This document shows, in pieces, positions 8,588 through 16,450 of a DNA stretch of 35,282 nucleotides (positions are counted from its first letter, which is position 1; the number at the start of each line of letters is the position of its first letter). The translations under genes and the position numbers were made by a program. The stretch is taken from the NCBI GenBank assembly GCA_947177735.1, contig CAMWVP010000015.1:1-35282 (forward strand), read 5' to 3'. This DNA comes from an uncultured Clostridia bacterium. GTDB lineage: Bacteria; Bacillota; Clostridia; Oscillospirales; Ruminococcaceae. Below the pieces are notes generated by a model. That model saw nothing but the letters and a program-made list of their open reading frames with translations, did not search any database and was not told the DNA's origin.

Positions 8588-9373
8588 TTACAGCACGCCA
8601 AAGTCGATAAGAACTTGTTTTACGGTTTCTATGCCCGGCATTGCTTCGATTATTTCGGCAACCATTTGATATTGCTCGTCAATCGACATTTGGTCAATGT
8701 TTGCGGGAATTTCAAACTCGTAAGGTATCTCAAGCTCGAAATGAACGCCGTTGTGAGAGAACACCGCCCTAGACCCGGTCAACATACACAATGAACCGTT
8801 GTTCAGTGTTATGACCTCACTTGGCTCTCCGGGGAGCAAATGATGGCTGACGTGGTATGTGTGATTTTCGGTCTTAGAGAAGTACTGTGCAGTAAAAATC
8901 ACGTTATTGTCAATGGTTTTGTTGTACAAAGTATATCGAAATTCAACTTCAAAGGCGTCGCCGAGGATACCGACTTCGACGATCGACTGTTTATCATTTA
9001 CCTCAGTAAAATTATCGTTTATCGGTAGTGTGATCCCGAACCTCTCGAACAGCTCACGCGGCGGTATATCCGTGCTGCCGGAAAAATGAGGATCTCCGGA
9101 CTTCGGTCTGAATTCTTCGGGAACGGTAAATTCCTGCGGAGTTATGTTAAGCTCAAAGGTGTGTTCCGCCGAATTCTCCTTTGAGAAGCTGAACATATAC
9201 TGTCCCCGTACAGCCTCGGTAGTGAATCCCGCCAGCATTGTAAGAGCCGCCGCTAAAGCTGCCGCGATCAGCGTGATCTTCAGTTTTTTCGCGGGTCTTT
9301 TTTCTTGTGTAACGGGAATGTGGCGTTCGTCTACGCCGCTCAATGCTTCAAATATCGGATTGATTTTATTCAT
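8588..9373 (-). CDS. Probable membrane-bound anti-sigma factor
   Basis: The 261-residue protein has a short cytoplasmic N-terminus (about 30 residues), one hydrophobic segment (about 31-50, ITLIAAALAAALTMLAGFT) and a long extracytoplasmic part rich in charged and aromatic residues with no recognised domain. Its ATG overlaps the stop of the upstream ECF sigma gene (ATGA), with a GGAG site inside the sigma gene's last codons. Sigma/anti-sigma pairs of Firmicutes commonly have this arrangement and topology. The function is inferred from that context; the zinc-binding HxxxCxxC motif of ZAS anti-sigma factors is absent. Confidence 0.65.
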   Translation of the reverse strand: MNKINPIFEALSGVDERHIPVTQEKRPAKKLKITLIAAALAAALTMLAGFTTEAVRGQYMFSFSKENSAEHTFELNITPQEFTVPEEFRPKSGDPHFSGSTDIPPRELFERFGITLPINDNFTEVNDKQSIVEVGILGDAFEVEFRYTLYNKTIDNNVIFTAQYFSKTENHTYHVSHHLLPGEPSEVITLNNGSLCMLTGSRAVFSHNGVHFELEIPYEFEIPANIDQMSIDEQYQMVAEIIEAMPGIETVKQVLIDFGVL

Positions 9374-9918
9374 AGCAAACTCCTTTCATATAAATAAGTC
9401 TTTAGTGAAGCTCTCATTCTTGAAAGCGCGGTGGTGGCTGCGGTCAGAGACATTGAACACGATTTCGCCGCTTCCTCTATCGTCTGCGCGTTGAAGTACC
9501 GCTCCATAAACAGCCGCTTATGCCGCTCCGAGAGCGTATCGAGCCAGCCATTAAGAGCTTCGGTAAGCTCGGACAACTCAGCGGCTTCCTCAATCGAGCA
9601 CGTGTTCGACGGCATACATTCGTCAAGCTCGGTGAGCAGATCGGAATTTCGCATGGGCGCGGTGTTATAGCGCAGGCGGTTGAGCGTTTTCCGCCGCGCG
9701 ATCTTGCAGATATACGCCGCGAGGTTGTCGGGCTTATCGGGCGGTATCGCGTTCCAGACCGCAAGCAGAGTATCATTGGCACATTCCTCCGCGTCCGTTT
9801 GCGAGCTTAATATTCCGCGTGTGATCTTCATTATCAGTCTCGTGAACTTTTTGGACAGCTCCGACAAGCCTTTGTCATCGCGCTTTTCAAGTAATACGAT
9901 TATTTCTTCATCTGTCAC
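9370..9918 (-). CDS. ECF-type RNA polymerase sigma factor
   Basis: This sigma-70 family protein has regions 2 and 4 only. Region 2 includes DAEECANDTLLAVWNAIP and the following AAYICKIARRKTLNRLR. Region 4 has LSERHKRLFMERYFNAQTIE and a helix-turn-helix, SCSMSLTAATTALSRMRASL. I chose the GTG at 9918 (VTDEEIIVLL, 182 residues) because AGGTGA lies 6-7 nt upstream and the length is normal for the family. An ATG at 9960 would add 14 residues without a clear ribosome site. It overlaps the following anti-sigma-like gene by 4 nt. The signal sensed cannot be read from the sequence. Confidence 0.88.
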   Translation of the reverse strand: MTDEEIIVLLEKRDDKGLSELSKKFTRLIMKITRGILSSQTDAEECANDTLLAVWNAIPPDKPDNLAAYICKIARRKTLNRLRYNTAPMRNSDLLTELDECMPSNTCSIEEAAELSELTEALNGWLDTLSERHKRLFMERYFNAQTIEEAAKSCSMSLTAATTALSRMRASLKTYLYERSLL

Positions 9919-10012
9919 GCCGTTCACCTCGGTTCTTCGGAAGTTTTGATTGCGAATCATCGATGTTCTGTAAATATAGTCACGAGTTATTCTTGTTTTG
10001 TCACACAAACGG

Positions 10013-10040
10013 AGAAAACTCCCCGATTTTTTTCGGGGAG
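10013..10040 (-). terminator. Intrinsic terminator after the AraC-type gene
   Basis: An 8-bp stem, CTCCCCGA (10019-10026) with TCGGGGAG (10033-10040), has a six-base loop. On the minus strand it is followed by TTTTC. It lies just downstream of the regulator's stop codon. Confidence 0.8.
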
Positions 10041-10052
10041 CCAATCTTGTGT

Positions 10053-10907
10053 TTACTTTTTCTTCACGGGTATCCATATCTCGCTGTAATAATTTTCATC
10101 CTCGGTTCCTTTGGGGTATTTGCTTGCGTCGTCATACATTTCAATGCAATACCCCGCGGCAAATTCGTAATCCTTCAATGCCGGCAGCCATTCCGAAAAT
10201 ATCTTGGTATTCACGTTCTGCAAGGCGTCGGGCATTGCTCCCCTGATCGGGAACACCGCCCAGGTAAACGCCGGAACAGTCTTAGTTATAAAGCTCTCGG
10301 GAATATCAACGCTCGGGTTGTAGGCGTCCGCGATCATATAGTCAAATTCGCTGTTTCCCATTGATACATCGATGTTCACGCCGAACATTCCGCAGACGTA
10401 TTTGCCGTTTCCTTTTTTGTAATGCTCCTGCCAGAATTTAGGAATATCCGTTTTGGCATTTTCATAGGTGAACTTTTTTAATGTTCCCATAACTATGAAG
10501 CTTTCCTTTTTTACGATCCTGTAATCCATAGTATAACCGCCTTCCAATGATAATTTGATTTTCAGCGGCGCGAAAGCCTTTAGCATCGTTAGATTTTTCC
10601 GCGCCATAGAGGGCGTTGTTCCGTGAAATCGGTAAAAAGCCTTTGCAAAGCTGTCGGGTGAATCATAGCCGTATTTTATCGCCGTGTCGATAACCGCCGC
10701 GCCGCTTGTCAGCTCTTCCGCGGCGAGAGCAAGTCTGCGGCTGCGGATATATTCGGTTATCGTAAATCCGCACAGCATAGCGAAGCCCTTTTGGAAATAA
10801 AAGGGAGAGATATTGACCTGCCGCGCGATATCCTCTGCCGTGAGGTTTTCGGTGATATTGCTTTCGATGTACTCGACAGCCGTGCTTATAGCCTTAGCCC
10901 ATTCCAT
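10053..10907 (-). CDS. AraC-family regulator with GyrI-like effector domain
   Basis: This 284-residue transcription factor has two AraC helix-turn-helix motifs at the N-terminus (LTAEDIARQVNISPFYFQKG and, later, IDTAIKYGYDSPDSFAKAF). A GyrI-like/BmrR-type small-molecule-binding domain follows from about residue 110, with DYRIVKKESFIVMGTLKKF and an EIWIPVKK ending. Proteins of this layout (Rob/SoxS-GyrI type) respond to drugs or other ligands; the ligand here is unknown. The ATG at 10907 is preferred because GGGAGG lies 7 nt upstream; the longer reading frame adds 21 residues of unlikely sequence. A palindromic site lies just upstream and may be its own operator. Confidence 0.9.
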   Translation of the reverse strand: MEWAKAISTAVEYIESNITENLTAEDIARQVNISPFYFQKGFAMLCGFTITEYIRSRRLALAAEELTSGAAVIDTAIKYGYDSPDSFAKAFYRFHGTTPSMARKNLTMLKAFAPLKIKLSLEGGYTMDYRIVKKESFIVMGTLKKFTYENAKTDIPKFWQEHYKKGNGKYVCGMFGVNIDVSMGNSEFDYMIADAYNPSVDIPESFITKTVPAFTWAVFPIRGAMPDALQNVNTKIFSEWLPALKDYEFAAGYCIEMYDDASKYPKGTEDENYYSEIWIPVKKK

Positions 10908-10920
10908 AGTACCGCCTCCC

Positions 10921-10940
10921 ATATACAGTATATCATATAC
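10921..10940. promoter_or_regulatory. Overlapping palindromes upstream of the AraC-type gene
   Basis: The sequence ATATAC-A-GTATAT-C-ATATAC holds two overlapping 13-bp palindromes that share the middle half-site. It lies 14-33 nt before the start codon. It may be an autoregulatory operator or overlap the -10 region (TATACT on the minus strand). Confidence 0.5.
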
Positions 10941-10981
10941 CAAAGGCGGCTTCCCGACTTTGCTTGCCAAAATCTGTCCAT

Positions 10982-11461
10982 TTACAGAACCTTATAATAT
11001 GGGCAGATATCCTCATATCTCCCGTCGATAAGCCGAAAGCCGCCCGGTATCGTTCCGAGCTGCGTGAACCCGAGCCGCTCATACAAATGCCGCGCGTGAA
11101 CGTTGGTCGCGACTACCGCGTTGAACTGCAATACCCGAAAACCATGAGCCTTTCCCTGCCCCAGACAATCCATTACAAGCGCCTCGCCGATATGTCGTCC
11201 GCGGCATTCCGATGATACGGCATAGCTCGCGTTGCAGATATGCCCGCACCGCCCGACGTTGTTCGGGTGCAGGATATACAGCCCGACGACCTTTCCGTCC
11301 TCCTCGGCTACTCCGCAGTAGCTCTGCGCGGCAAAGAATTCCGCGCCCGACCGTTCGTCAAGCTCGTCCTCCTGCGGAAACGCTATCCCGTCGCGGACAA
11401 CTTCATTCCAGACCGCGATCATTTCGGTCAAGTCTCCCTCCCGATACCCTCTTATTATCAT
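10982..11461 (-). CDS. GNAT-family N-acetyltransferase
   Basis: This is a 159-residue single-domain acetyltransferase that would transfer an acetyl group from acetyl-CoA to an amine. The GNAT fold shows in MIIRGYREGDLTEMIAVWNE, a central strand GVAEEDGKVVGLYIL, the acetyl-CoA loop CRGRHIGEALV, and the late motif ARHLYERLGFTQLGTIPGGF. The substrate cannot be assigned. The ATG at 11461 has GGAGGAG at good spacing and overlaps the upstream gene's stop by one base (TGATG), so the two genes are probably coupled. A longer start adds seven residues and is less likely. Confidence 0.9.
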   Translation of the reverse strand: MIIRGYREGDLTEMIAVWNEVVRDGIAFPQEDELDERSGAEFFAAQSYCGVAEEDGKVVGLYILHPNNVGRCGHICNASYAVSSECRGRHIGEALVMDCLGQGKAHGFRVLQFNAVVATNVHARHLYERLGFTQLGTIPGGFRLIDGRYEDICPYYKVL

Positions 11462-12273
11462 CAAAACTCCTCCAATCCGCAAAGATCGGCGTATCGAACG
11501 CCCTCCCCGACATAGTAAGTCCCATTGAACCCGTTGAACTTAACATATCCCGTATCCTTTTCGCGGATATCGTCGGCGAAAAGAAGTCCGTTCTCGGTCT
11601 CCATTATCATTGCGATAGTACGGTGACTAGTTGTCTTGTCCTCGCAGAATGTTATCAGGCGCTTTCCCGGCGCACTCAGCGGAACGTCCGCCTGTATGAA
11701 ATATTTCTCACATATACTGCGGAGTTTATAGCTGTCGTTATCGGCAGGCTCAAGCTTTACTTTCCAAAATTCTCCGGTAGTGCTGCTGCCGAATACGAAC
11801 CCTATCTCGTTCTTGTCGTAGTCAATAAGCATCGTATTGTGAAGCAGCTCGTCAATTCCGAAAACTCCGCCAAAATAATAGGTGCTCTCGTTGTAGGTGA
11901 TCTTCTCTTCGGCGTTCTTGATCATATGTATCGCCGAGCGTTTCTCGAAATATTTTTCAATGTCAAGCATCAGCGTGTCGCCAAAAAATATCAGTGCGCT
12001 GCCGCCGCATATCCCGACAGTAGCCGCAACCGTAATAAGCAGATATTTTTTCAACGGTATGCCGTGTTCCTTTTTGTTGATCATCAAAAGACATACTATT
12101 TGTATTATGAGACAGACAGGCAGCACGGGTATGGCGGTAAAGATTATCACTATAAAGCAAAAATCGGTAAGAAAGCTGCCTCCCATGCCCGCAGAAACAA
12201 TGCCTATCACAATACACAACATCAGCGGGATAAACGAAACGGCGTAAATTATTTTTGATGTTTTGGCTCTCAT
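11461..12273 (-). CDS. Hypothetical membrane protein
   Basis: I do not recognise this 270-residue protein. It has three hydrophobic segments in its first ~100 residues (about 9-29, 36-64 and 76-99). A soluble C-terminal part of about 170 residues follows, with many aromatic and acidic residues (STYYFGGVFGIDELLHNTML and similar). The topology suggests a membrane-anchored protein with a soluble domain on one side. It has AAAGGGGGG before its ATG and is the first gene of a unit with the GNAT gene. It is divergent from queT. Confidence 0.7.
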   Translation of the reverse strand: MRAKTSKIIYAVSFIPLMLCIVIGIVSAGMGGSFLTDFCFIVIIFTAIPVLPVCLIIQIVCLLMINKKEHGIPLKKYLLITVAATVGICGGSALIFFGDTLMLDIEKYFEKRSAIHMIKNAEEKITYNESTYYFGGVFGIDELLHNTMLIDYDKNEIGFVFGSSTTGEFWKVKLEPADNDSYKLRSICEKYFIQADVPLSAPGKRLITFCEDKTTSHRTIAMIMETENGLLFADDIREKDTGYVKFNGFNGTYYVGEGVRYADLCGLEEF

Positions 12274-12293
12274 ACATATCCCCCCTTTTCTAC

Positions 12294-12322
12294 ATTATAT
12301 ATTATAATAGTATAAATTGCAA
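12294..12322 (-). promoter_or_regulatory. Sigma-A-type promoter of the membrane protein/GNAT unit
   Basis: On the minus strand, TTGCAA (12317-12322) and a perfect TATAAT (12294-12299) are separated by 17 nt. It lies just upstream of the 270-residue gene's ribosome site. Confidence 0.7.
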
Positions 12323-12341
12323 GATTTTTTGGGAAAAGGGC

Positions 12342-12370
12342 TTGACTTTTCTTTGGAAACGTGATAAAAT
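12342..12370 (+). promoter_or_regulatory. Sigma-A-type promoter of queT
   Basis: TTGACT (12342-12347) and TAAAAT (12365-12370) have a 17-nt spacer. Transcription would start near 12377 and include the riboswitch. Confidence 0.8.
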
Positions 12371-12406
12371 ATTTTTCGTGAGCGGCATAATGCCGTCAAA
12401 TTTAAT

Positions 12407-12447
12407 ACGGTGTTTTCTTTGCCTAACCACCGTTAAAAAACAAGGAG
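12407..12447 (+). promoter_or_regulatory. preQ1-I riboswitch controlling queT
   Basis: A 6-bp stem, ACGGTG (12407-12412) with CACCGT (12428-12433), is followed by an A-rich tail, TTAAAAAACAAGGAG, that runs into the Shine-Dalgarno sequence. The loop ends in TAAC right before the 3' strand of the stem. This closely follows the translational preQ1-I aptamer, in which a TAAC loop end and a TTAACAAAACAAGG tail form an H-type pseudoknot that hides the ribosome site. The loop (15 nt) is longer than usual. Binding of the queuosine precursor preQ1 would lower QueT translation. The downstream gene fits this role. Confidence 0.82.
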
Positions 12448-12455
12448 ATTTTTTT

Positions 12456-12965
12456 ATGCAGAAAAAAGAGATTTTCAACGTGGTAAACTTAACAAGGCTC
12501 GCCCTTGTCGCGGCGATGTACACAGTGCTTACCGTTGTAATAGCGCCGCTTGCTTACGGAGATGTTCAGTTTCGTTTTTCGGAAGTGCTGGTGTTGCTGT
12601 GCTTCTACCGCAAGGACTACGCACCCGCGCTGATAGTCGGTTGTTTTATCGCGAATCTGTTTAGTCCGATGGGACTTATGGACATTATCTTCGGCACGCT
12701 CGCAACGGCTGTCGCGGTGATTCCGATGTACCATATGAAGAACATATACCTTGCGGCGCTGCTTCCGGTAATCAGCAACGGTATTATCGTCGGGATAGAG
12801 CTTACGGTAGCGTTTGGAACTCCGATATGGCTCAATATGCTCTCGGTCGCGTTCGGAGAGCTTGTGGTTGTCGGGGTGATCGGCATTGCAGTTTTCAAGC
12901 TGCTTTTTGAGACGAACTCCGCGTTGCCGCGCATTATCGGCTCGACAAGAAAGAGTCATACATAA
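12456..12965 (+). CDS. queT: QueT-family queuosine-precursor ECF transporter S component
   Basis: This is a 169-residue integral membrane protein with about five hydrophobic helices. It begins at the ATG at 12456, right after an AAGGAG site inside the riboswitch tail. VNLTRLALVAAMYTVLTVVI, YGDVQFRFSEVLVLLCFYRK and a following IFGTLATAVAV stretch are hallmarks of the QueT family (formerly DUF988). These substrate-binding subunits of energy-coupling-factor transporters import queuosine precursors such as preQ1 or preQ0. The shared energising module (EcfA/A'/T) would be encoded elsewhere. A preQ1 riboswitch directly upstream supports the assignment. Confidence 0.93.
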   Translation: MQKKEIFNVVNLTRLALVAAMYTVLTVVIAPLAYGDVQFRFSEVLVLLCFYRKDYAPALIVGCFIANLFSPMGLMDIIFGTLATAVAVIPMYHMKNIYLAALLPVISNGIIVGIELTVAFGTPIWLNMLSVAFGELVVVGVIGIAVFKLLFETNSALPRIIGSTRKSHT

Positions 12966-12968
12966 TTC

Positions 12969-12993
12969 AAGAGCCGGGGAACTCCCGGCTCTT
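12969..12993. terminator. Terminator hairpin between convergent genes
   Basis: A 10-bp perfect stem, AAGAGCCGGG (12969-12978) with CCCGGCTCTT (12984-12993), lies 3 nt after the queT stop. The tail is only moderately T-rich. It probably ends queT and possibly also the convergent gene. Confidence 0.75.
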
Positions 12994-12997
12994 ACCT

Positions 12998-13480
12998 TTA
13001 TTTTGACTGCTGCGTTTTACCGCGTAAGGCGAAAAAACCAAGCGTTATTGACAGCGCCGCGGGGATTCCGAAAAGCAGTAAATTTTCACCGAGACCGTAC
13101 AGATAAAGCGATAAAAATCTCTCATGAACAACCTCAAGATCAAGATTACAGAACATCTCCCATACGTGCATAGTCAGGATAAATACTGCCGCCGCCGTAA
13201 TGTTCGCGGCAGCGTATTTTTTAATTCCGCCTTTTCCGACGTTCGCGAAAAAACTGCCAAGCGCTGTAAACATAACAAAAAATATAAGACCGCCCAATAC
13301 CCATTTCCCTATGGTATAATAATTGACTTCCACACAATAATATCCGCTCAGGAATGTGAACGCGGCAGCGGCAATGCCGCTTATGGTCAGTCTGACGGCT
13401 TTTCTGTTAAAAAACTCGGTAAAACGCGCTTCTTTGGGTTTGATATTATCGCCCAATATTATTATTCTATCACTTAGCAT
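12998..13480 (-). CDS. Hypothetical four-helix membrane protein
   Basis: I do not recognise this ~160-residue protein. It shows four hydrophobic stretches: near residues 30-46 (LTISGIAAAAFTFLSGYY), 58-78, 88-108 and 130-152. A basic C-terminus follows. I prefer the second ATG (13480) because AAAGGAGG lies 7 nt upstream of it; the ATG two codons earlier is almost touching the ribosome site. It appears to be a single-gene unit with its own promoter. No catalytic motif is visible. Confidence 0.7.
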   Translation of the reverse strand: MLSDRIIILGDNIKPKEARFTEFFNRKAVRLTISGIAAAAFTFLSGYYCVEVNYYTIGKWVLGGLIFFVMFTALGSFFANVGKGGIKKYAAANITAAAVFILTMHVWEMFCNLDLEVVHERFLSLYLYGLGENLLLFGIPAALSITLGFFALRGKTQQSK

Positions 13481-13528
13481 AAGCATTCCTCCTTTTTCAG
13501 CAGAACGTCTGATTTATTCTACATCTAT

Positions 13529-13557
13529 AGTATACGCTTTTTCCAATAAAAAAGCAA
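13529..13557 (-). promoter_or_regulatory. Probable promoter of the four-helix membrane protein
   Basis: On the minus strand, TTGCTT (13552-13557) and TATACT (13529-13534) have a 17-nt spacer. The -10 box is good and the -35 box is weak. Confidence 0.5.
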
Positions 13558-13620
13558 TTCTTTATTTGACCAAAATATGTATATTTATTTTGTGTATTTT
13601 GACAGATTTATCATCTGTAT

Positions 13621-14352
13621 TTACGTCTTGTAAAACCTGTCCAGATATTCCATCCCTTTTTTCGCCTGATCGCGTTCATCGCGGTGCTTTATCCGATAGC
13701 GCTTCCCGTCCTTGACGAAATTTGACCCCGTCTGATGGAAGTCGAACGTCACGCCGTATTTCAGACAAGTCTCGCGGATACGCTTTACCCAGTCGAAATC
13801 GCAGGTGCGCGCGTTCTCGTAGCTCTCGCCGCCGACCGAGACCTGCTCGATAAGACCGCTTTCGAGATAACGTCCAAGCTCGACATATTCCAGTATCGGC
13901 GAGATAAAGAGAAGTCTGTGCCTGATCTTCGCCTCCAGCAGCAGCGGCACGCGCTTATCCGCCATAGCCTGATTTTCACAGCTCACCGCGATAACAATGT
14001 TATCCCAGCCCTCTCCCCAATCCTCGGGAACGCACTGCGCAAAACGCTCTATCCGCTTGGTCGGGATAAGGAAGTACACGTCGGGGCGCTGCCTTATGAT
14101 ATCCCAGATCTCACCGCGCCAGTCGTCCGCCTCCTCAATAAAGAAATCGGAGGTAAAGCAGGTAGCGAGGACAGCTCCGGACGGAACTTTAAATTCCCTT
14201 TGGCGGTTCCTTTTCAGCGGCAAGTCAAAGTTGGTTTTGTTGCGGACGACAACGCTTGAGTTTTTATCGCGGAAGTAGTCCTGATGGTAAACATAGCAGT
14301 TCATACAGCCCGGGCTGCATTTATGACAGCCGTGCCACGGATTCCACAGCAT
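13621..14352 (-). CDS. DUF5131 (phage Gp37/Gp68-like) family protein
   Basis: The 243-residue protein begins NPWHGC followed by a cysteine cluster, CHKCSPGCMNCY (C-x2-C-x3-C-x2-C). It continues with LATCFTSDFFIEEADDWRGE, FLIPTKRIERF, IAVSCENQAMADKRVPLL and ISPILEYVEL. These are marks of the DUF5131 family, whose members resemble radical-SAM enzymes and occur in genomes and phages. The precise reaction is not known to me. The clustered cysteines probably bind an Fe-S centre. GGAGG lies 5 nt before the ATG. It follows the hydrogenase/MCP gene by 86 nt on the same strand, with a hairpin in the gap. Confidence 0.85.
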   Translation of the reverse strand: MLWNPWHGCHKCSPGCMNCYVYHQDYFRDKNSSVVVRNKTNFDLPLKRNRQREFKVPSGAVLATCFTSDFFIEEADDWRGEIWDIIRQRPDVYFLIPTKRIERFAQCVPEDWGEGWDNIVIAVSCENQAMADKRVPLLLEAKIRHRLLFISPILEYVELGRYLESGLIEQVSVGGESYENARTCDFDWVKRIRETCLKYGVTFDFHQTGSNFVKDGKRYRIKHRDERDQAKKGMEYLDRFYKT

Positions 14353-14371
14353 AATATCCTCCGATACACAG

Positions 14372-14400
14372 GCGGCTTGTCCGAGTGTCGAACAAGCCGC
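14372..14400 (-). terminator. Hairpin between the hydrogenase/MCP and DUF5131 genes
   Basis: A 9-bp stem, GCGGCTTGT (14372-14380) with ACAAGCCGC (14392-14400), has an 11-nt loop. There is no T run on the minus strand, so it may be a weak terminator, an attenuator or an mRNA-stability element. Confidence 0.45.
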
Positions 14401-14438
14401 GCTCCTATATTCTTGGTACAGGCTCGTAGAACAAGTTC

Positions 14439-16361
14439 TTATTCGAGCATACTTTCCGCCTTGGCGACAAGCCCGTCGACGTGCTGATTTATCTCGGCTA
14501 CCTCGGTCATGGCGGCACTGATATCGTTGCCCTTGCCCATGGTGACGGAGATGTTGTCGCGGACGGCGTTCATCATTTCCTGTATCTCGTTCATCTTATT
14601 GTTGATATTGTCAACTATGCCGCTTACGGTGCTGATATCGCCGAATACGAGCGCATTGCTCTTTTCCGCTTCGGCGACAGCCTCCTGCGAGTTGGTCGCG
14701 AGTTTCCCGACCTCCTGCGCTACGACCGCGAATCCCAGACCCGCGTTTCCCGCACGGGCAGCCTCTATGCTCGCGTTTATTGAGAGAATGTTTATCTGCC
14801 GCGCGATATCGCTTATGTTGCGGGTCGTCTCGGAGAAGCCCGCAACGCTGACGTTTATCGACTCCATCGCGTGGTTTATTTCCTCGCTCTGACGGCGCAG
14901 CTCGTCGAGTATATCCGACAGTCCGAGTATCTGGTCATGGTTGGTGCTGTTCAGCTCGGAGATATCTCCGACAGCCTCCTTGACATCGCCGATATTCTGG
15001 GTGAGCTTTGCCACCACCTGATTGAGCTCGCCTGTTACTTCGCCGATAGCGGTGTTGGTCTCCTCAATATGACTGCGGCGGACGTCGGCTTCGTACTGCA
15101 TATACTGCGCACAGCTTGTTATCGCCGAGACGCCCTTGATGATAGCCTCTGCCATCTTCCGACAGGTAGGAAATCCGCAGGAATGGCAGTTGTAGTTGCG
15201 TTCCGTCTCGGTATGCTTGTGCATCTGCGTGAGCATATCCTCTATCTGCGCGTCCGAAACGACGATCTTTTTGATATTCTCGGGCTCGTACTTTCGGATA
15301 AAGTCCTCGAGCTTCAGCTGTTTGTCGAACTGCAAAAACTGCTTGTCGCGGTGCTTGTGGTCGAACTTCACGCGCTTGGTGCGGTTGTACTTTTCGATAC
15401 CGTTCATAATGCCGCTCATACGGTAGATGGACATCTCCATACCTATAGCGGGACCGCTTCCGCAGCCATGATCGCAGGACAGAACGTCGAACACGTCCGG
15501 CAGATCGCGCTCTCCGGTCGACGTATACAGATCCAGGTCACGGTAGACTCTCCCCGTGCCCTCGGAGGTGATGACGTTGAGGTTGGGATTCTCGAGCTCC
15601 AGACAGGCCTTCAGCCCTCCCGGACGCGGATAGACGGCGCCCATGCTGCCCTGTATACCCGAAAACTCGAAATTGGAGCGAACCTTGCGGAGCGCTTCAA
15701 AGTTGGTGCCGGTGCGCTTGAGCAGCTCGCCGAGGCGCTCAAAGGTGACATTATATTCGACAAGCCCCGTCTCGCGGAACTCGTCCATCTTCGCGATACA
15801 CGGCGACAGCGCCGCGATCTTGGTATTTTCTCCGAGGTACTTTTTAAGGTATACCGCGGTGCAGAGCATCGGCGAATGAACGGGAGACAGGCTTTTCAGC
15901 GCTTCATGGCAGAACTTCTTTATGTAGTTGACAATTGCGGGACACGGCTGCGAGATGAGCTTGGTTTTGGGGTGCTGTTCCAGATAACGGATATGCCCCC
16001 ATGTGCAGATGTCCGCACCAAAGGATACGTCGTATATCTTCTCGACGCCGTTCTTTTTCAGTATGTCGAGAACGTTCCTCCAGCAGCCGTCGAACGAGAC
16101 CTTGACCGCGGGCGCGCAGATCGCGATTATCTTCTGACCGCTCTTGAGGTCAGCCCAGAAACGCTCGGTGTCGTCCTCGTAGCTTCGCGCGTTGTGGTTG
16201 CAGATCTTAACGCACGCCCCACAGCGGATACACTTGTCGGGGTTAATGTTAAAGAGCACTTTCCCATCTTCATCGTGCTCTACGGTATTTGCCTCGACAG
16301 ACGGGCAGACCCGTATACAGTTGTTGCAGGCAACACATTTTGTACTGTCAAAAGTAATCAT
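14439..16361 (-). CDS. [FeFe]-hydrogenase-like sensor fused to a chemoreceptor signalling domain
   Basis: This 640-residue cytoplasmic fusion has four parts. Residues 1-60 hold two 4Fe-4S motifs (C9/12/15/19 and C44/47/50/54). Residues ~75-350 form the hydrogenase H-cluster domain. Its cysteines are kept in [10 protein letters not shown] (~137), [11 protein letters not shown] (~184) and [11 protein letters not shown] (~295), but the cysteine that relays protons in catalytic enzymes (first C of TSCCP) is proline. A further Fe-S motif, [16 protein letters not shown] with a later C, is at ~392-420. From ~430 on is an MCP signalling coiled coil with the tip [20 protein letters not shown]. There is no membrane segment. 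Sensory [FeFe]-hydrogenases of this layout are known; an H2- or redox-sensing role through CheA is inference. Maturases HydEFG are not in the window. GGGAGTGAGG precedes the ATG. Confidence 0.88.
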   Translation of the reverse strand: MITFDSTKCVACNNCIRVCPSVEANTVEHDEDGKVLFNINPDKCIRCGACVKICNHNARSYEDDTERFWADLKSGQKIIAICAPAVKVSFDGCWRNVLDILKKNGVEKIYDVSFGADICTWGHIRYLEQHPKTKLISQPCPAIVNYIKKFCHEALKSLSPVHSPMLCTAVYLKKYLGENTKIAALSPCIAKMDEFRETGLVEYNVTFERLGELLKRTGTNFEALRKVRSNFEFSGIQGSMGAVYPRPGGLKACLELENPNLNVITSEGTGRVYRDLDLYTSTGERDLPDVFDVLSCDHGCGSGPAIGMEMSIYRMSGIMNGIEKYNRTKRVKFDHKHRDKQFLQFDKQLKLEDFIRKYEPENIKKIVVSDAQIEDMLTQMHKHTETERNYNCHSCGFPTCRKMAEAIIKGVSAITSCAQYMQYEADVRRSHIEETNTAIGEVTGELNQVVAKLTQNIGDVKEAVGDISELNSTNHDQILGLSDILDELRRQSEEINHAMESINVSVAGFSETTRNISDIARQINILSINASIEAARAGNAGLGFAVVAQEVGKLATNSQEAVAEAEKSNALVFGDISTVSGIVDNINNKMNEIQEMMNAVRDNISVTMGKGNDISAAMTEVAEINQHVDGLVAKAESMLE

Positions 16362-16402
16362 AGCCTCACTCCCGGAAAATAGAGTTTGTGTTCATAGTAA
16401 TA

Positions 16403-16435
16403 ACCGCACGGATAAATCCCGTTTACCCGTGCGGT
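16403..16435 (-). terminator. Terminator-like hairpin after rny
   Basis: A 9-bp stem, ACCGCACGG (16403-16411) with CCGTGCGGT (16427-16435), lies 16 nt downstream of the rny stop. The minus-strand tail, TTATTACTAT, is only weakly T-rich. Confidence 0.6.
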
Positions 16436-16450
16436 AATGCCAATTGCCAA

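Noticed and set aside
14871-16382. 503-codon plus-strand frame opposite the hydrogenase/MCP gene
   Set aside because: It is an antisense shadow of a clearly recognisable gene.
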